From Taeniopygia guttata (lineage: Eukaryota; Chordata; Aves; Passeriformes; Estrildidae): a stretch of DNA of 64,000 nt. Position 1 is the first letter of the stretch. Each line of letters opens with the position of its first letter. Below the pieces are notes generated by a model. That model did no database searches and had not been told where the DNA came from. It saw only the letters and a program-made list of their open reading frames with translations. The stretch spans positions 4,650,501 to 4,714,500 of the forward strand of contig NC_133033.1 in the NCBI RefSeq assembly GCF_048771995.1. The letters are read 5' to 3'. This document shows, one piece after another, positions 25,101 through 40,100 of the stretch. The position numbers and the translations under genes were made by a program.

Positions 25101-28100
25101 AGACCTCTGGCTCAGATGGTTGTTGGATATTTTCTGTACAGAATGAAGGCTTCAAAATGCTTTATATGTTGAGAATTGAGGCAGGAGCAGGGGGCTTGTA
25201 TTCAATTTTATTTTTGCTAGATCTTTAACTGTCAGCCAGGAGAATGCTCAGCTGAGACAATTATCCAGATAAGTTTTGGAAGTGGCATAAGGCACCTGTT
25301 CATTGCCATGGGCTTTTCTTTGAAGGCATTTAATCCCGACAATGAATATCATTTCAAGAATCGAATGAAGGTGTGCCAGAGAAACTGGGCAGAAGTCTTT
25401 GGGGAGGGGAACATGCATGCTGTCTCACCCATATCCACTTTTCAGAAGGTAAGCATGGCCACGCCCTAAAAACTAATTTTAGGGTGGATGTCTTTGTCTC
25501 AGATAAGATTATTTGTTTAGTAGGTATTTGTAACACAAAGTTTAAATATATCACCAAGAATTACTGCAAATAGATGTGGTGTGTATGTTCATCTGTAGAC
25601 ATAAATTTGTGCTCTCAGATTGTTCCAGTTCTCTGTTAGAGGCTGCATTTAGAAATGGGTGAACTTTCATGCCTAAAGTAGCACAACAATCTGGGTGTTG
25701 CTTTAGACGTGAAGCACACAGCGGGTAGATCTGTGTATCTAAGGACTGACATCTGTGTGGTTGTTGAGTGTAAAATGACCAAGATAACTCCCAAGTGTTT
25801 GGTTCTAGTAAAGAATTCAGGCTTTTCTGACAGCCAAAGATAAAATATCTTCAACTCAAACACACTGACAAGGAAGCAGTTTTTGAGGTTTGGACTGTCT
25901 TGTCACAGTTGTTCCACATGGGTGGGTCCAAAACAGCATCAATGAAGTTGATTTCTCCTTCAGGGAACAAGTTTGTGGCTGTAGAAAGAAAATTCTATAT
26001 CCACTGCTCTGGGAAAGTAATGTTCCACACTGCTACAGTGCTATAAATACAGTTGCTTGTGAGTCAGCAGCCACAATGTGATCTGTTGCCACAGCACATG
26101 GGCAGTGATGTCAGGCAGAGTCCAAAACAGGATGATGCTCATGAGAGCCAAGCAGAGCTCCAGCTACACTTAATACAGGAGCTGTGACAAACATTGTTTT
26201 GTTTGTGTAATAGTGCATCCATTTGAAGTGTGGGTTAATGGGCTAAACGTGTCTATCCAAATGTCTGTTTCAGAAGACAAATGCTTAGCGTTGATGTTGC
26301 AGCTGCTAATTTGTTCCTATTCTTATTGTTCAAGGAACCTCATGGGTGGCTGGTAGATCTGGTTAACAGGGTAGGTAAATGTAAACCAGAATTGTTGTTT
26401 GTCACTGGAATTCATTGGTCTTCAGAGATAATTTCTTCTCACCTCCCTCACCTTTCCCTGACTTGTTTTTTCACTCCTCACTTTTCTGACAACTGTAAAA
26501 AAATTAGTTTGAGATTTTAATCCTGCCTTGTAAAATATAGCTTGTTGAGTTGCTGCCTTCTCCCTTGAGTACCTTTACCCTAACATGGTATCTCTGACTA
26601 GGGGAATTTGAGAGCCCAGCTGAGGCTGCAATCATAGGTCCCCCAAGCAAAAGTGCCAGTCCAGTCAGCTGTTGCTGTATGTGGTCTGCCTTTCTTCTCT
26701 CTGTCCATTTTTACTCAAGACAGATTTTCTACCTTGATGCTTACCGTGCTACCATGTATAATTGCATTGCATTCCCCAGTGTGCCCCTGCATTCCCATGA
26801 AAATAGAAAGCTTTGTTTGGATGGGATGTTCCATGGTAAAGGACACTTGTTGGCATCTCAGGAACTGTCAGTGGAGTATTTTCTATAATCTCTTATTTAA
26901 AAGATAAACACTGTAGTTCACTGTGTAATACTGATTATTTTATTTCAGTTTGCAGAATTGGGTGGATTTTCAGCAATTCAATCCAAACTCAATTCTGAAG
27001 ATATTGAGCTTGGGGTAAGTCCATCTTCTGTCATGAGACTTCTCCCTTTCCATTTTAGCCTTCATGTAGATCCAGCAGTGTCCCTCTTGGCAGTGCTTTT
27101 ACCTTTTCTTTGGTACCAGAGCAACACTCCCACAGAGCCCTGGAGAAGTGCTGTCAGGCTGGAGGTCAAATGAGGTTGTACATAAGAATCCTGACTGAAG
27201 AGCAATTAAGACTTGACAGAGAAGAGGAGAAATTAGTGTACCTTTCTGCTAGCATTCAGCCTTCTAGTTAGACATCAATCAAAGTAGTTTTGTTGTATGT
27301 TCACCAGTATGTCCCTAGTTTTCTGTTTACTGCACCCATAGCTGCATTTAGCTGCAAGTGAATTGACTTCTGTCATTTATTACAGAAATCACTGTTTAAG
27401 GAAAAAAATCCTTAGGAAGATAGTGTCTAATCCTAAACAACTTTTCAAGAGCAGTGTCTTAAAACTGACTGGTTCAACAGAGCTAAGTTATTTTTGGTGA
27501 TGAAGTCTAGCTTGGTTAGTTTTAGCTTCCTAACCTATATTCAGGAGACTTCCAATTCTTTCGAGGTTTGGAGAATGAGGAGGCTAAAGGAAAACTTGTG
27601 TCATCTGGAGATTTGTCCCCCAGTATAAAATCAGTCTGCTTTCAGTGACATGCCACTTGGAGGGAATTCAACTTCTTTTCTTGGGGTATAGATATTTTCT
27701 GCTTTGTATAGAGATAGGTTCATATGTGAGCTTGACAGAAGAATAAGGAAAACCTTGATTTACATGCCAGTTCTGTTACAGAAACTTTGACTTGACTTTG
27801 TTTAATGATTAATAACTGCTTGCTTAGGAAGGAAATCTGGGTCAGTGTCACTTAATTTGGGCCTTGGATTGCACTGCTGCACACTCATTTCCACAATTCT
27901 TGATCCAGTGTGAAAAGAAACTGATTTTGATATTATTTATTGGCATACAAATGCTTTTATACATTTAATTTCTTGACGATAGATACCACTTTAAAATCAT
28001 GCATTGAAGAGATCTTGACATGTATATGACACATTTACAAAAGCTTTCTCCCACGTATTGCTTTGGGAAAGAAATTTGCCATATGGCTTTAACCTTAAAT

Positions 28101-31100
28101 TTTGCATTCACACTTCTGATTGCTGTAGGGAGCAAGCAAAATGTGATATGTTCCTTTCCGTCTGTTTATTTCTGTGACTGAAACAGAATCTGTCAGAGAA
28201 CACTGAACAGCGTGATGAGAGGACCAAGATTAGTGAAAACTGGGAAGGCATTTTTTATTTCAGACAAAAATATATAACACATACTGTATGCCATATATAA
28301 TAATATAACACGTACTCTACTGTGTGCCATAGAGTAAATCTTTCTTAAGCCATGTGTTGTTGTAAAGGACTTGCACACCAAAAACAATCATTGTAAGTGA
28401 CTGGAAACACATAAGTGATATTTGTTCACCTTCATTTGCCTTTTAACCTGTGGATTACTAACTATGAAAAGATTCCTTAAATATGCACCTAAATACTTGC
28501 TCTCTTTCTTTCAGGCAATCTCTGCATTAGTTCAGCCATTTGGAGTTTGTGCAGAATATCTTAACTCTTCTGTAGTACAGGTAAAATGTCTTTGTTATGA
28601 CTTGTAAGAGGAGTGAAAATTAATTTCCAACTGTGTTGGTGTGAAACTGGTGACTAATTTGAAAAGCCTTCAAACCTCACGTTGCAGAAAGTACAAGAAC
28701 CATTTTGAGCATGCTGAGGTGATGACTAAAGGGCTCAGAAAATGTTCAGATTCATTTTCCGAGAAATCATCTGTAGTCATGTATCTACATCTGCAGCAGT
28801 GAGAAGCTTTACCACTGCTATTAGTAAGCTTCAGCAGTAGAAACCACGTGGGGAAAGAATCCAGCCTGAAGGATGAATTTTGCTTTTAGTTTAACTTTCT
28901 GGCTGAGATCAAGGACATGGATATGAGAGTTTACATTGCAAAAATTGTGGCACAGGAAAAAAATTCACCAGGATCTTTTCGTATGCGCAAGTGTACTCCA
29001 GGCTTCACTCCTGCCCTCACCACCAAAAACTGATGACTTAAGTGACTGAAAGACTTTATTTGAAGAGGATGTAGTTTAGAAGCCCCTGGGAGTAAGAGAG
29101 GCACATGTACCTAGTGACTGATGTGTTTTTAGAGGGCAGTTAGTCTCTCTCTATTTGCAAACCTGCATTTTGCAAACCTGCATTTCTGACCAAGCAGTAG
29201 TCTGAAATGGGTTCTTACTCTAATTGCTTTTTATTTTCCTGGACACAGCTACCAGGATAGTTTTATCTTTGGTGTAGGTGTTGCTTTATCTCTAAGGCAG
29301 TGATGAGCTTTAAGCTAAGTATTTCCTTTTGCTGCAGTCACATCTTTCGAGTAATGCAATTGATTTCAGGAAACATTAAAATGATTGTCATGCCTTTTCT
29401 CACGTTCTTTAGCCCATGCTGGATCCAGTCATTCATAAAATGATTAAATATGTACAGAATGTAGAAGAGAAGGACTTGAAAGACAAGGTAATGTTTTACA
29501 TATTAAATATTTAGGAAGAACTTCCTGCGTGTCTTGGAAGTGCTGTCAGTGTAAATTAGAACAATAGCTTTCTTCTCACTGGCAAGAATACAGCCTGTTC
29601 TGAATTCTGACTGAATGACATAATGAAAATGCATTTATCCAATTCCATTCAATACCCTTTTCAGTAAATATCTGGTTTATGACTCGTTTTAAAATATTTT
29701 GCCACTGTTGCTATCAAATTTTTGGTTTTGTTTGCCCCCTCGTGCAGCATGCTGAATGCTCACTTCTTTGACTCGGATATTTACTGACTTGCAGTCTGTT
29801 AAATTCATATTACTGTTGCATTAGCTGTTTGCTTCTGAGAATTTGGTAGTAAAGTGTCTGTGTAACTTGTGGCTACTTCCTGTGTTACCCTGAATTTGGC
29901 ATTCAGTTCTGTTAAATTGTGTTGACTTTTTAATTAATTATAAATCGTTAATTTTAAACAAGAAAGTATTCATAGATTGTTGAACCAAAGGAGAGCAATT
30001 TACCAAATCTGAAGCTTTAACCAAAGGTTTCATTATCTTAAAATTCCTACTGTACAAGTAATACTTTCAGATGTACCAGGTACTGTGTTTTGATTAACCA
30101 GTCTGGTCACTAAACTTACTCTTTGTGAATCACTGCCATCCGTAGCAGAATAGCAAAAATACCAATGCCTCTGTTTGTCCCTTTTTTTGTTGTTTTGTTT
30201 CAAACAGAGACTGGTGAGTATCCCTGAGCTCTTGTCTGGGATCAAACTGCTGTGTATGCGCTTCCAGCCTGACCTGGTCACGGCAGTCGATGACTTGCGG
30301 CTGGACATTCTGCTGCGCATGTTGAAATCCCCCCACTTCAGTGCAAAAATGAATTCCCTCAAAGAAGTAGGTTGGCTTTTTGTCTGTCTGTGTGTGTGCA
30401 CGAGAGCATGGGTTTGGGTAGGATGGGTTGTTAATAAGCCACTGAAACCAAAGCCTTAAAAAAAGAGATGGCGCAATATCTCCTTGCAAGCTATGTTGCC
30501 TTAGCAAAAGCTCAGTTCAAAATAAACACCAAAACAAGTAAATATAATAGGTGTTGTTCATAGCATTAGTAGCCACTGCAAAGCTTTCCAGTTAGACACA
30601 GTTTGAGAAGTGCACTATTCTAAGAAATACAATTTTAGATTGATTTATAAGCAATGGTCTATGCTATTCATTGAATATTTACTCTGGGATAATGCTGAGC
30701 ACCCTGAGGTATATCCCGTTTTTCTCCTTTCACTGAGAGGAAACAGAAAAAAACCAAATGGGACTTAAAACCTATATTGATGTCTCAGTCCACTCATATC
30801 AGGTCATTGCACTACATAATTGGAGTATTTTATACTGTATTTTTTATTACAGATGTATGTGGACACTGTAGTGTTTCAGAGTCCATCTTTGCTGCTTTTT
30901 TCCTTCTCTGTTTATGAGAATGTTGAGATGTTAAACCTCAGTGCTGTTTGGTTCTTAATCATAAATGCTATGTATCCTTGGTGAATTTATAAAAGTGCAG
31001 CTTTTGAAAATGTTAGCAGAAATGTGCTTTTTCTCCCTCGAGTGAAGAGCCTGTATCAGTTCAGTACTGGATTAAAAGTAGGACACTGATTTGAGTGTAA

Positions 31101-34100
31101 CAAGCAGAAGTCTGAGATAACCTACTTCTGGCATATCTGTAGAAAGATACCTGGCAGCACAGGCCAGCTTTTCTATGTCAGACTGAGAATAAGATTCTGC
31201 TGCATCAGAGACTGACTGTTTCTGGTTAGGAATTTGCCTTTAAACGGCTTATTTAAAAAAAAAAAAAAAAAAAAACAACACCCTGCAAAAAACAAACAAT
31301 CCAAAAAATCCCAAACACCTCTGTACTCAAAGTATTTCAGGATTCACACTTAAGCTTCATCATGAGCCTTTTTGAATAGATTTCACTCTGTGTGTGTGAT
31401 ACAGGTAGGAATATTTTGTTAAAATCTTACATTTTGCAATTTTTAGGTAACAAAATTAATAGAAGACAGCACTGTGTCCAAGTCAGTGAAGAATGCAATA
31501 GACACAGACCGACTGCTGAATTGGCTCGTGGAGAATTCAGTCCTGTCAATTGCTCTGGAAGGTAACAGCTCTCCCAAAGCCTTTTAGCACGTTTTAAATG
31601 ACTTAAATTGAAAAATCTCATCTCTCCCTTTCAATAGACTTTAATGAGAACTATTAACCAAAGAGTTCAAGGTTTCTATTGTCTCCAAAATAAAGTAAAA
31701 TCCTGCAAATTCTGTAACTGTCATCTAGTCTACTGTTCGACATCTGTGCAGATGTCTTCTGCAGTACTTGGGGTTTTTTACTCACAGTTTGTATATTGTT
31801 AGCCTTCAAAAAAGAGAGAAAAGAGATGTTTTTCTCCTAAAGTAGTAACTTTTAGTAGGTGTGCTATCAGATGTATGAAGCAAAAAAAAAAAACCAGAAA
31901 CGGCGTTGTTCCTTTTCTTTGTACTGATACTCGTCTGTAACAGTAAAGAAAGATCTTCCAAATGAAGATAGCTTTGTTCTCTTTTAAAATAATTAGTTCC
32001 TTTATATAAATGTAATGTATCTAATACTGTTTGAAATGTATTCATTGAGTTGCCTTTCTTTGTTTCACAGGTAATATAGACCAAGCACAGTACTGTGATC
32101 GTATAAAGGGAATTATTGAACTGCTGGGCAGCAAATTATCTTTAGATGAGCTCACTAAAATTTGGAGAATTCAGGTAAGCAATCAACACTAGGCAAGTGC
32201 TTTTAGACTGTCTTACAAACAAACATTCAAATGAAGGGATTTTAAAAAAATAATCTATACATCTCTATTGCAATGTGGAGGTGTTGAGATTTTAACAGTA
32301 TAATTAATTCAAAGACTTCCTTCTACTTCCTTTATCATGTAAAATCAATTGTTCTGGCAATTTCTTGTATCACAGCTGTAAATCCTGTGATGAAGTTCAG
32401 TTCTTTGCAACAAGTATTAAGGGACTGCACAACTATTTGACTTGGCATAAGAGGTTGTCAGCCTGAAACAGGTGACAGGAATATTTGTCTAGACCAAACT
32501 AGGATATTAATCTTTGTGGCTGGAGGTATGGATTTAAAGTCAGAGTGTGACTTTAAAGAGAGTGGGCTCCATCTGTATGGGTTCCAGTTTACCTTCCTGT
32601 ACAGACATATAATTGACTGACAAGTCACCTTTTGGCCTTCACTTTAAGGATATTCAACTTATTACTGTGTGGGGAAGGTGGTTTGAGTGTTCATGTAAGT
32701 GACACATGGAAACTTTGACAAGAAACTAATCTACCACTGCAGGAAATGGTTTTCTTCTCTGTGCAAGTGTTGATATTTTAGACTAAACTCCTTGAACACT
32801 CTCAGCTCTGCAGTTTGTGTGGCATGGTAGCAAGTCTTTAATGCTTAGCAAAGTTGAAATGTGATTCTAGCTCCCTCACTTTTATTCTTTAATAAAAAGC
32901 ACTTCCTCCCCCTCTCTGGCTGTTGTTACCATGGTGCTCCCATCCGTGTGGGAGGAGATTTTGTATTGCTCATTTTTGAGTAAAGCCTGGAAGAGTTTCA
33001 AAGATCCAGCACCTCACACGTGAACCTCACCAAGCAATAGAAAAGGTGATGTTTGTACTGCTGCCACCACAGCAGCTTGAAGCTGCTGTAATAATGGCAG
33101 ACTTGTGGTTTTGTGGTTTAGAATTAATTCGAAAGACTTCCCAGCCAGGGAAATGAGGAGCACAGACAGTTTACTCTGAACTCGTGTTTCTACCATGTCA
33201 AAAGCTGCTATTCTCACTCAGTGTGAATAGTAGAATAATGCTTATATGAATGTTTTTCTCTAGCTTGTGTAGGTTGAAGACTTAGCTTCTTGTGTTTTCC
33301 TCCTTTTCAGTCAGGACAGTCCTCCACTGTGATTGAGAACATACACACCATTATTGCTGCAGCTGCTGTGAAGTTTAGCTCTGATCAGCTCAATCATTTA
33401 TTTGTTCTAATCCAAAAGGTAAGTTTTCACATGATTTTACATTCCTTAGGAAGAGAATTTATGAGATGTACTTGTGCATCCAGCCTACTGAAAAGCAGAT
33501 ACCTTGAATTTGTATTTTCTATATAAATGTAAAATTTGCTATTAAACACTTTTACTACTAACTTTTATGTTAACCCAGAAACCTAATCTGCTACTATATT
33601 GCTAATTGGCTTGGATTTTAAGTACATTGGATAGCCAGTCCTAAGGGACTTAAAGTAAAATTTTATTATTATCTTTAATCCCTATTGGTATTTGAAAAAG
33701 AGTCGAGCAAATTAGTGCTGTAACTCCCAGCAACAGAAATAAGGAAATACTTATAGTGGAAACATACTTGTTTGTATTTTGAATTTCCTGCAGTAAAGTA
33801 ATTGTGGATTATATTTTTGTGTACACTTGAGGTGTAACAGCCTGACAGAGGTGCTCTAACATTGATTTCTTTGCTCTCCAGAGCTGGGAGACAGAGAGTG
33901 ACCGAGTGAGGCAGAAGCTGCTGAGCCTCATTGGGCGCATTGGCCGAGAAGCACGAGTGGAAACAACCACTGGCAAGGCAAGTGGATGCTTTTCCTTTGG
34001 ATATTTCATTTACTAAACGTAGAGTTGCTAGCCTCTGTACTTCCTAAGTCTTGACTAGCCTTGCTTTTCTTCCTCCAGGTTCTGGAAGTACTTTGGGAGC

Positions 34101-37100
34101 TGGCTCATCTTCCAACGTTACCGTGCAGTCTTATCCAGCAGGCCTTGGAGGAGCACCTGACAATCCTCAGTGATGCTTATGCAGTGAAAGAGGCAATCAA
34201 AAGGAGCTACATCATCAAATGCATAGAGGATATTAAGAGGGTTGGTTTATTATTTTATCTTTTCCAAAATTAAATCTTATCTAGCCTCGATGTTGCCCTT
34301 TTCTTTCAAGATGCACAAATTGTGTGTCCCATCTGTAAGTTCTTACCTTGGGGAGTCCTCGAGAGGGGTAGGCTTTGTGTGAGCCACTTTGTTGATCATG
34401 AGACTCATAGTAAGTCTCTTGCCTTTGTTTTAAGCAAATTTTCAGCACAAGGAGTGATCAGTTTATGGGAAACTACCAGGATGGGCCCAAGGTTAGAATT
34501 TGCAAATGGAACCACTGTAAAGGTATGTCAGTATTTTAACTGTCCCTTTCATGTGAAAGCCTAGATTAGTTTATTTTGAGTAAAGCATGTTCTGGCATGA
34601 CCGTCAAGTCTCAAAATGCAAATCAATATTTCAATTGTAGAAGTTTTGTGTTTTAAAATACTTGACTCTCTTCCTGTAACATAAAGAAGCCATTCCAAAA
34701 GCTGCCTGTACTGTTTCCTGGTAGCAGCAGAGATGTGCATGGCTTAAAAGACTGCTTATATTCTCTCCTGCACTGTTCACATAGCAGGCAGTTTTTCTTC
34801 AGGCCTGCAGGAATGCTCCTGTCTTTTTTTCAGCCTGTAGTATGCTGTAAATAAAGAAAAAGGCTTGTACTTTTTTTGTTGATTTCTTTAATGCTAAGTT
34901 AGGATTTGTCTGTGTTGCATCTGTAGAGGATTTTAGATGTTTAGGAGGTATGTTGATCCTTGATACTGATCACACTTCTCTGTGTGTGTTCCTGAATATG
35001 AATTTGGAATCTTGGGTTCTCAATGTCTGTAAAAGTTGTAGGTTTTTTTTATTTTGGATCTTCTCTTATGCTTTCTTAATCTCATTCCTTTTAATTATAT
35101 TCTGGCAAGGGCTTTTACATAGGTGCTGCAGTGGGAAACACTAACAAAAGCTGTAATTGTAAACTAGAAGGGATTGGGGTAAGCATACAGCAGACTTGTA
35201 AAATACATAGTTCTTACTTTCCTTCATTAGGGAAATGAAGACATAAACTGGGAGGGAATGTAATGCCAAGGCAGCTTTCTCATATTTGTGAGGAAGTCTT
35301 CAGTGGAGAGGTCTCTGTTATGGTTGGGTTCCTTCAACCTCTCTGAGTGTGTAGGTGGTTTTGGGTGTTGTCAGTATTTAAACCAGACATCACTTCTCTA
35401 AACAAGCAACCTCAGTACTGGTCTGTGTGGTCAAACTTTACAGAAAATGAAGCCTCCCAGAAAAATGATGAGCAGTTCTAAAAATGAGGTAGGAGGGTTG
35501 TTCTTTGTAGGATCTCTTTCAAAACGCAGCTTAAGTATCCTTTGCTTCCTATCAGGGAGCTGCTTGCAGCACCAATCGGAAATTTCTTGTCTCTTAAGCC
35601 TCAGTAGTGTTTGAAATTCCTCCTTCTTTTGCTCTTGCTTTAGCAGCAAATAATATCATTTGACTGGATTTGCCCTTTTATGCCCTTTTAGACCTGTTTC
35701 CCATCCCGTAATTGAGGAAGGTGGTGGTTATCTCTCTCTGGTGCAATTGAGCTCTTTTTGGCTACTTAATTTGCATGTTCTCTAGCAAGGAGCTGCCACT
35801 TTGGGCTTAATAATAGGGATAGCAAAATGATATATGTGTGTATCAAGGGACTTGTTGTAGAAAGTGAAGAAGAGCAGTTTGAGTGTGTTTGAAAAGAGAG
35901 CAGGAACAAATACCTGAAGCCAGCAGAGGTGGTAGCTGTTCTTTTGAAACAGCAGCCTTAACAGATATCATTAGGTTTCCAGAAGTCTGAGAGGAAGGTT
36001 AATCTGTTGTTGACCAGATGTGTAATTGTTTTTACCTTTCCTGCTACCAGTCGTCCCAGCACAATAATCCTCAGTTTGTGTGGGTGGTGCCAGCCTTGCG
36101 TCAGCTCCATGAAATCACACGTTCATTTATTAAGCAAACTTACCAAAAACAAGACAAGGTAAGGCTATATGCTGACAAGTTTGTTGAAACTTTTGTTGTG
36201 TCTGTGTAGCTCAGCCAAACAAGGAAGTTTGAATTTAGGAAAAAAAATATTAGCTAATAAACAATTTTAAAAGTAGTTTGGTGATGTAGCATAAACAAGC
36301 TATTGGAGTAGAGGTGCTGTGCTGTCCCTTTGTGTGTGTGTGTATGTATAAATCTGTTTGCTGTGTCAGGACTAATTTGTTTTATTCTCAGCTTTTTGTA
36401 GAATAATTAACAGGCATGTTTGTGTTAAGAAATTAACAATGGCTAATGTTTAGACCAACTGCTTTGTAATTGAATTGACATTGACTCTTGGAAAAACAAA
36501 CTAAAGTAGCAGCAATCATGTGTGCCATAGAGTGGCTGTGTGGAGGTGTGGGACTTTTCAATCTGCAGCATTTGTGTTTCAGCACCTGCTGAAAACACCA
36601 GCATCATGGGGGTTGGGTGCTTGGAAGGGAACAGCTGACTTTGAGTGGGGGTACATGACTCCTTCTGGTAAGAGATGTGTGTCCATAGGAGAGCAAAATG
36701 CTGTACGCACACCCCTGTTTAACTATTGTTTTAAAAACTTCTTTTCTCTCTTTTATTTTATTGCCAAGAGCATTATTCAAGATTTAAAGAAAAACTTTGA
36801 AATAGTGAAGTTGGTGACAGGAAGCTTGATATCCTGTCACCGTTTGGCTGCATCTGTGGCAGGCCCAGGAGGGCTGGTGGGAGCAACACTGGTGGATGGC
36901 CGATACACTTACCGGGAGGTACCAGATTTCTTTATCTTCTTGTTTCACTTTTGAAATTCACTGGTGAATAATAATTTATAGTTCTACTACTTATGTACGA
37001 AGGCTTGTTTTACCCTTGTTATTATATAGAAGAAAGCTGTGTAAATATTACACGAAATTACACAAGATCCTTAGCAATATCTTTACCTGGTGAAGAGTAG

Positions 37101-40100
37101 ATCTCCCCATCCTAGGGTCTGTTGTTGCCAAGCCTGTGCAGTTTCCAGCTTCTTCACCAGCTTCAGTTCCTGGTAGAGGTGATACCCTTGAGTGTGTTGT
37201 GAAGCTCTTAATACCTGCAACAGATTTCTAATTAGCACATAGAAGCCACACACACAAATAGCAGTTTGTTGCTAATCCTTTGATAATTATTTTTTCCGTG
37301 GTAGTTTTGACTTAATGTCAAATACTATCACCACCAGCAAAGTAAGAGCAAATCCAAGGAGATTTCAGTGTTATTTTCAGAAAGGTAACCACAAAGTATT
37401 TTTAAAATAGAAATAAATCACACAAACAGTTTCTGCTTCTAGGCTTTTTGAAGTTGTGCTGTTGTTTGACAACTAAATTTGCAAAAAAAAAAAAATAGAA
37501 TGCTCAGAGCACTTGTTTCAGAAAAAAAAATCCTAAGGTTGAGTTTTTGTTTCTTCTTTCTCAGTATTTGGAGGCACATCTAAAATTTTTGGCATTTTTT
37601 CTGCAAGAAGCCACCCTTTATTTGGGCTGGAATCGTGCCAGGGAGATCTGGGAATGCCTTGTAACTGGCCAAGATGTTTGTGAGTTGGACCGAGAGGTAA
37701 GAAAAACTTGAAAAGTTGGTTTCTGTGGTTGCAGAAGGAATTTTAATGGATCATGAGCAACATGTGTGTTTGTTGAGACATGTGGAGTGTGAGAAGCAAA
37801 CACAAACTAGTCATGCATTTTATCCTTTGTGTAGGCTACAGCAGCCACTGTTAGGAGTTCACTTATGGCCAGAATGCTCTTTTAACATTGACAAACATTT
37901 AACATTTTTTGTTAACATTTAACAAAATTTTACTGGAAGAGGGACATTGGCTGGGAGATTAGTTGAAGATGCTGGTTTGAAAAGGGGTACCTGGAGGTTG
38001 GTGTAGATATAAGGATACATTTATTATTTCAGTGAAAGATGACTATGAAGTACCCTAAAGCCTGCAATGCAGGCTCTATAACATGTGAGGTTACCAGATG
38101 AGATTTTGAACCTCTTTCTGTAGATAAAACTTCTGCAAGATGAGTTCCTGTGGTATCTGACATAGTTTACTGTATAAAACTAAAATATTTGACGTGACAG
38201 TGGGGTAAAAATTATGTCTACCTTTCATTCACAGATGTGCTTTGAGTGGTTTACAAAAGGGCAGCATGATCTGGAGAGTGATGTGCAGCAACAGCTCTTC
38301 AAAGAGAAAATTCTTAAACTGGAATCATATGAAATTACTATGAATGGTAAGAAAATGGATTTGGTTAGCAGATTTGGGGTTGAAATATATACCAGAAATT
38401 TGCTTCCTAAGCCTTCAAATTAAACATCTAACCAGTTCTATAAATCAGTGTAATAAAGGGATCTGTCATTTTGAGCTTTTTTAGTTGCAGAGGGAAAAGT
38501 TCATCTCCTGTATTTGACAACTTTACTTTTTAAACATTGAAACTAAACCTGACCAGCACAAAAAAAAAAAAAAAAAAACTGCACTTTTTTTCACTTTCAG
38601 GTTTCAGTTTATTTAAGACATTCTTTGAAAATGTGAACCTGTGTGACCATCGGCTGAAGAGACAAGGAACTCAACTGGTGAGTGTGCTCTGGCAAATTTG
38701 TTCCTGTGTCCTACCTGTGTCCTCTTAGGGACAGGAGGCAAGGATTGTGTAGCAGCTGTTTGACATGGTCATGTTTGTATGAATGACCAGATTATCCTTG
38801 TAGCATTACCATTGTTAAATTCTGAGGCTAAAATTCTGACAATTTGAACAGTTAAAGTTCAGCAATTGAAAGCTGGAAGCTGGTTTGTAGCTTGTAAAAC
38901 TTTGCAGGAGGAAGGGCTGAAGTATTTTTTTTTAAATAAACATGGATTCTAGCAGTGAAAGTCTCTTTTTAAATTATTTTTTATTTTTCTTCTTTGCATG
39001 GGAGTTAGACTTATCATATTTAAATTCTAACCTACTATAATTTTTAACTCTAATCTTTCAGTGGTTTTGTTAAATTAATGGTTATATGTTAAGTAGTTCT
39101 CTGTAGGCATTTTAGATCTTTATCACAGAGAACTTACTTCAAATGCAGAATTTTTTGCCAAGTATCATAGCAGGTTTTGTGATGGTTTATTGTGTGGTTA
39201 GTTACCATGTTGACTCTTTTGAAACCAATTCCATTCCAGATTAAATTTCTCCATGCTTTTAAATTTTTTAATTTTTCAGTTGGCTTGGCTGAGATTGTTC
39301 TTTGGAACTTCTTTATCCATCAGTAAACAATTTTTTTTTTCTTGTATAAATACACAAATCTGCAGTAGTTGGTTTAACTTCACACTGTGCCAAAGTTTGG
39401 CAGTATGTTGGAAAAGAAAATTTTTAAGTTTTAATCAAAAGATGCTTTTCCAACAGTTTTGTCCCTGTGGTTCTTGTGTAAGAAATCCAGTAATGTTTTA
39501 CTGTTGTTCTTCCTTGTGTAGAGCGTAGAAAAACTGGAATTAATAGGAATGGATTTCATTTGGAAGATTGCAATGGAGTCACCAGATGAAGAAATTGCCA
39601 ATGAAGCTATTCAATTGATAATAAATTACAGCTATATTAATCTAACTCCCAGATTGAAAAAGGTAGGCATATATTTGTACATAAATGTGCTTTGACATTC
39701 ATAAAGTCTTGTTACTCTGCATGTTCAGCTGTGTGCTTTGTGGGTTCTGTCAGTTTATGAGTAACTCCCATGATTTTAGTGTAAGTTCTAATTAATTTGT
39801 TCATTTTATCTTTAGGATTCAGTATCACTGCACAAGAAATTCATTGCTGATTGCTACACACGATTAGAGGTAAAGGATAAATTTTAATTATTCTTGTGCC
39901 TACATCCTTTTAGTTCTGTTTCTTAGAATAAGAATACTTGTCTATGATAGTTCCATTTAAAGAAAAAAATTCTTTCCACAAATATTTTTTGTCCTCTGAG
40001 CTTTCCAGGACATCCTGACTGTCCCTTGCTGTGCTCTGTGTTGCAGGCAGCCAGCTCTGCGCTCGGCGGTCCAACATTAACACACGCTGTCACAAGAGCT

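Noticed and set aside
34435-34522. Exon-like segment in intron 15 (ttttaag acceptor, AAAG|gtatgt donor)
   Set aside because: It is 88 bases long, so it would shift the frame, and its translation does not match the missing USP24 segment.
36520-36954. 144-codon frame treated as a separate gene
   Set aside because: It is USP24 exon 17 read through its intron flanks. Only 36769-36918 is coding.
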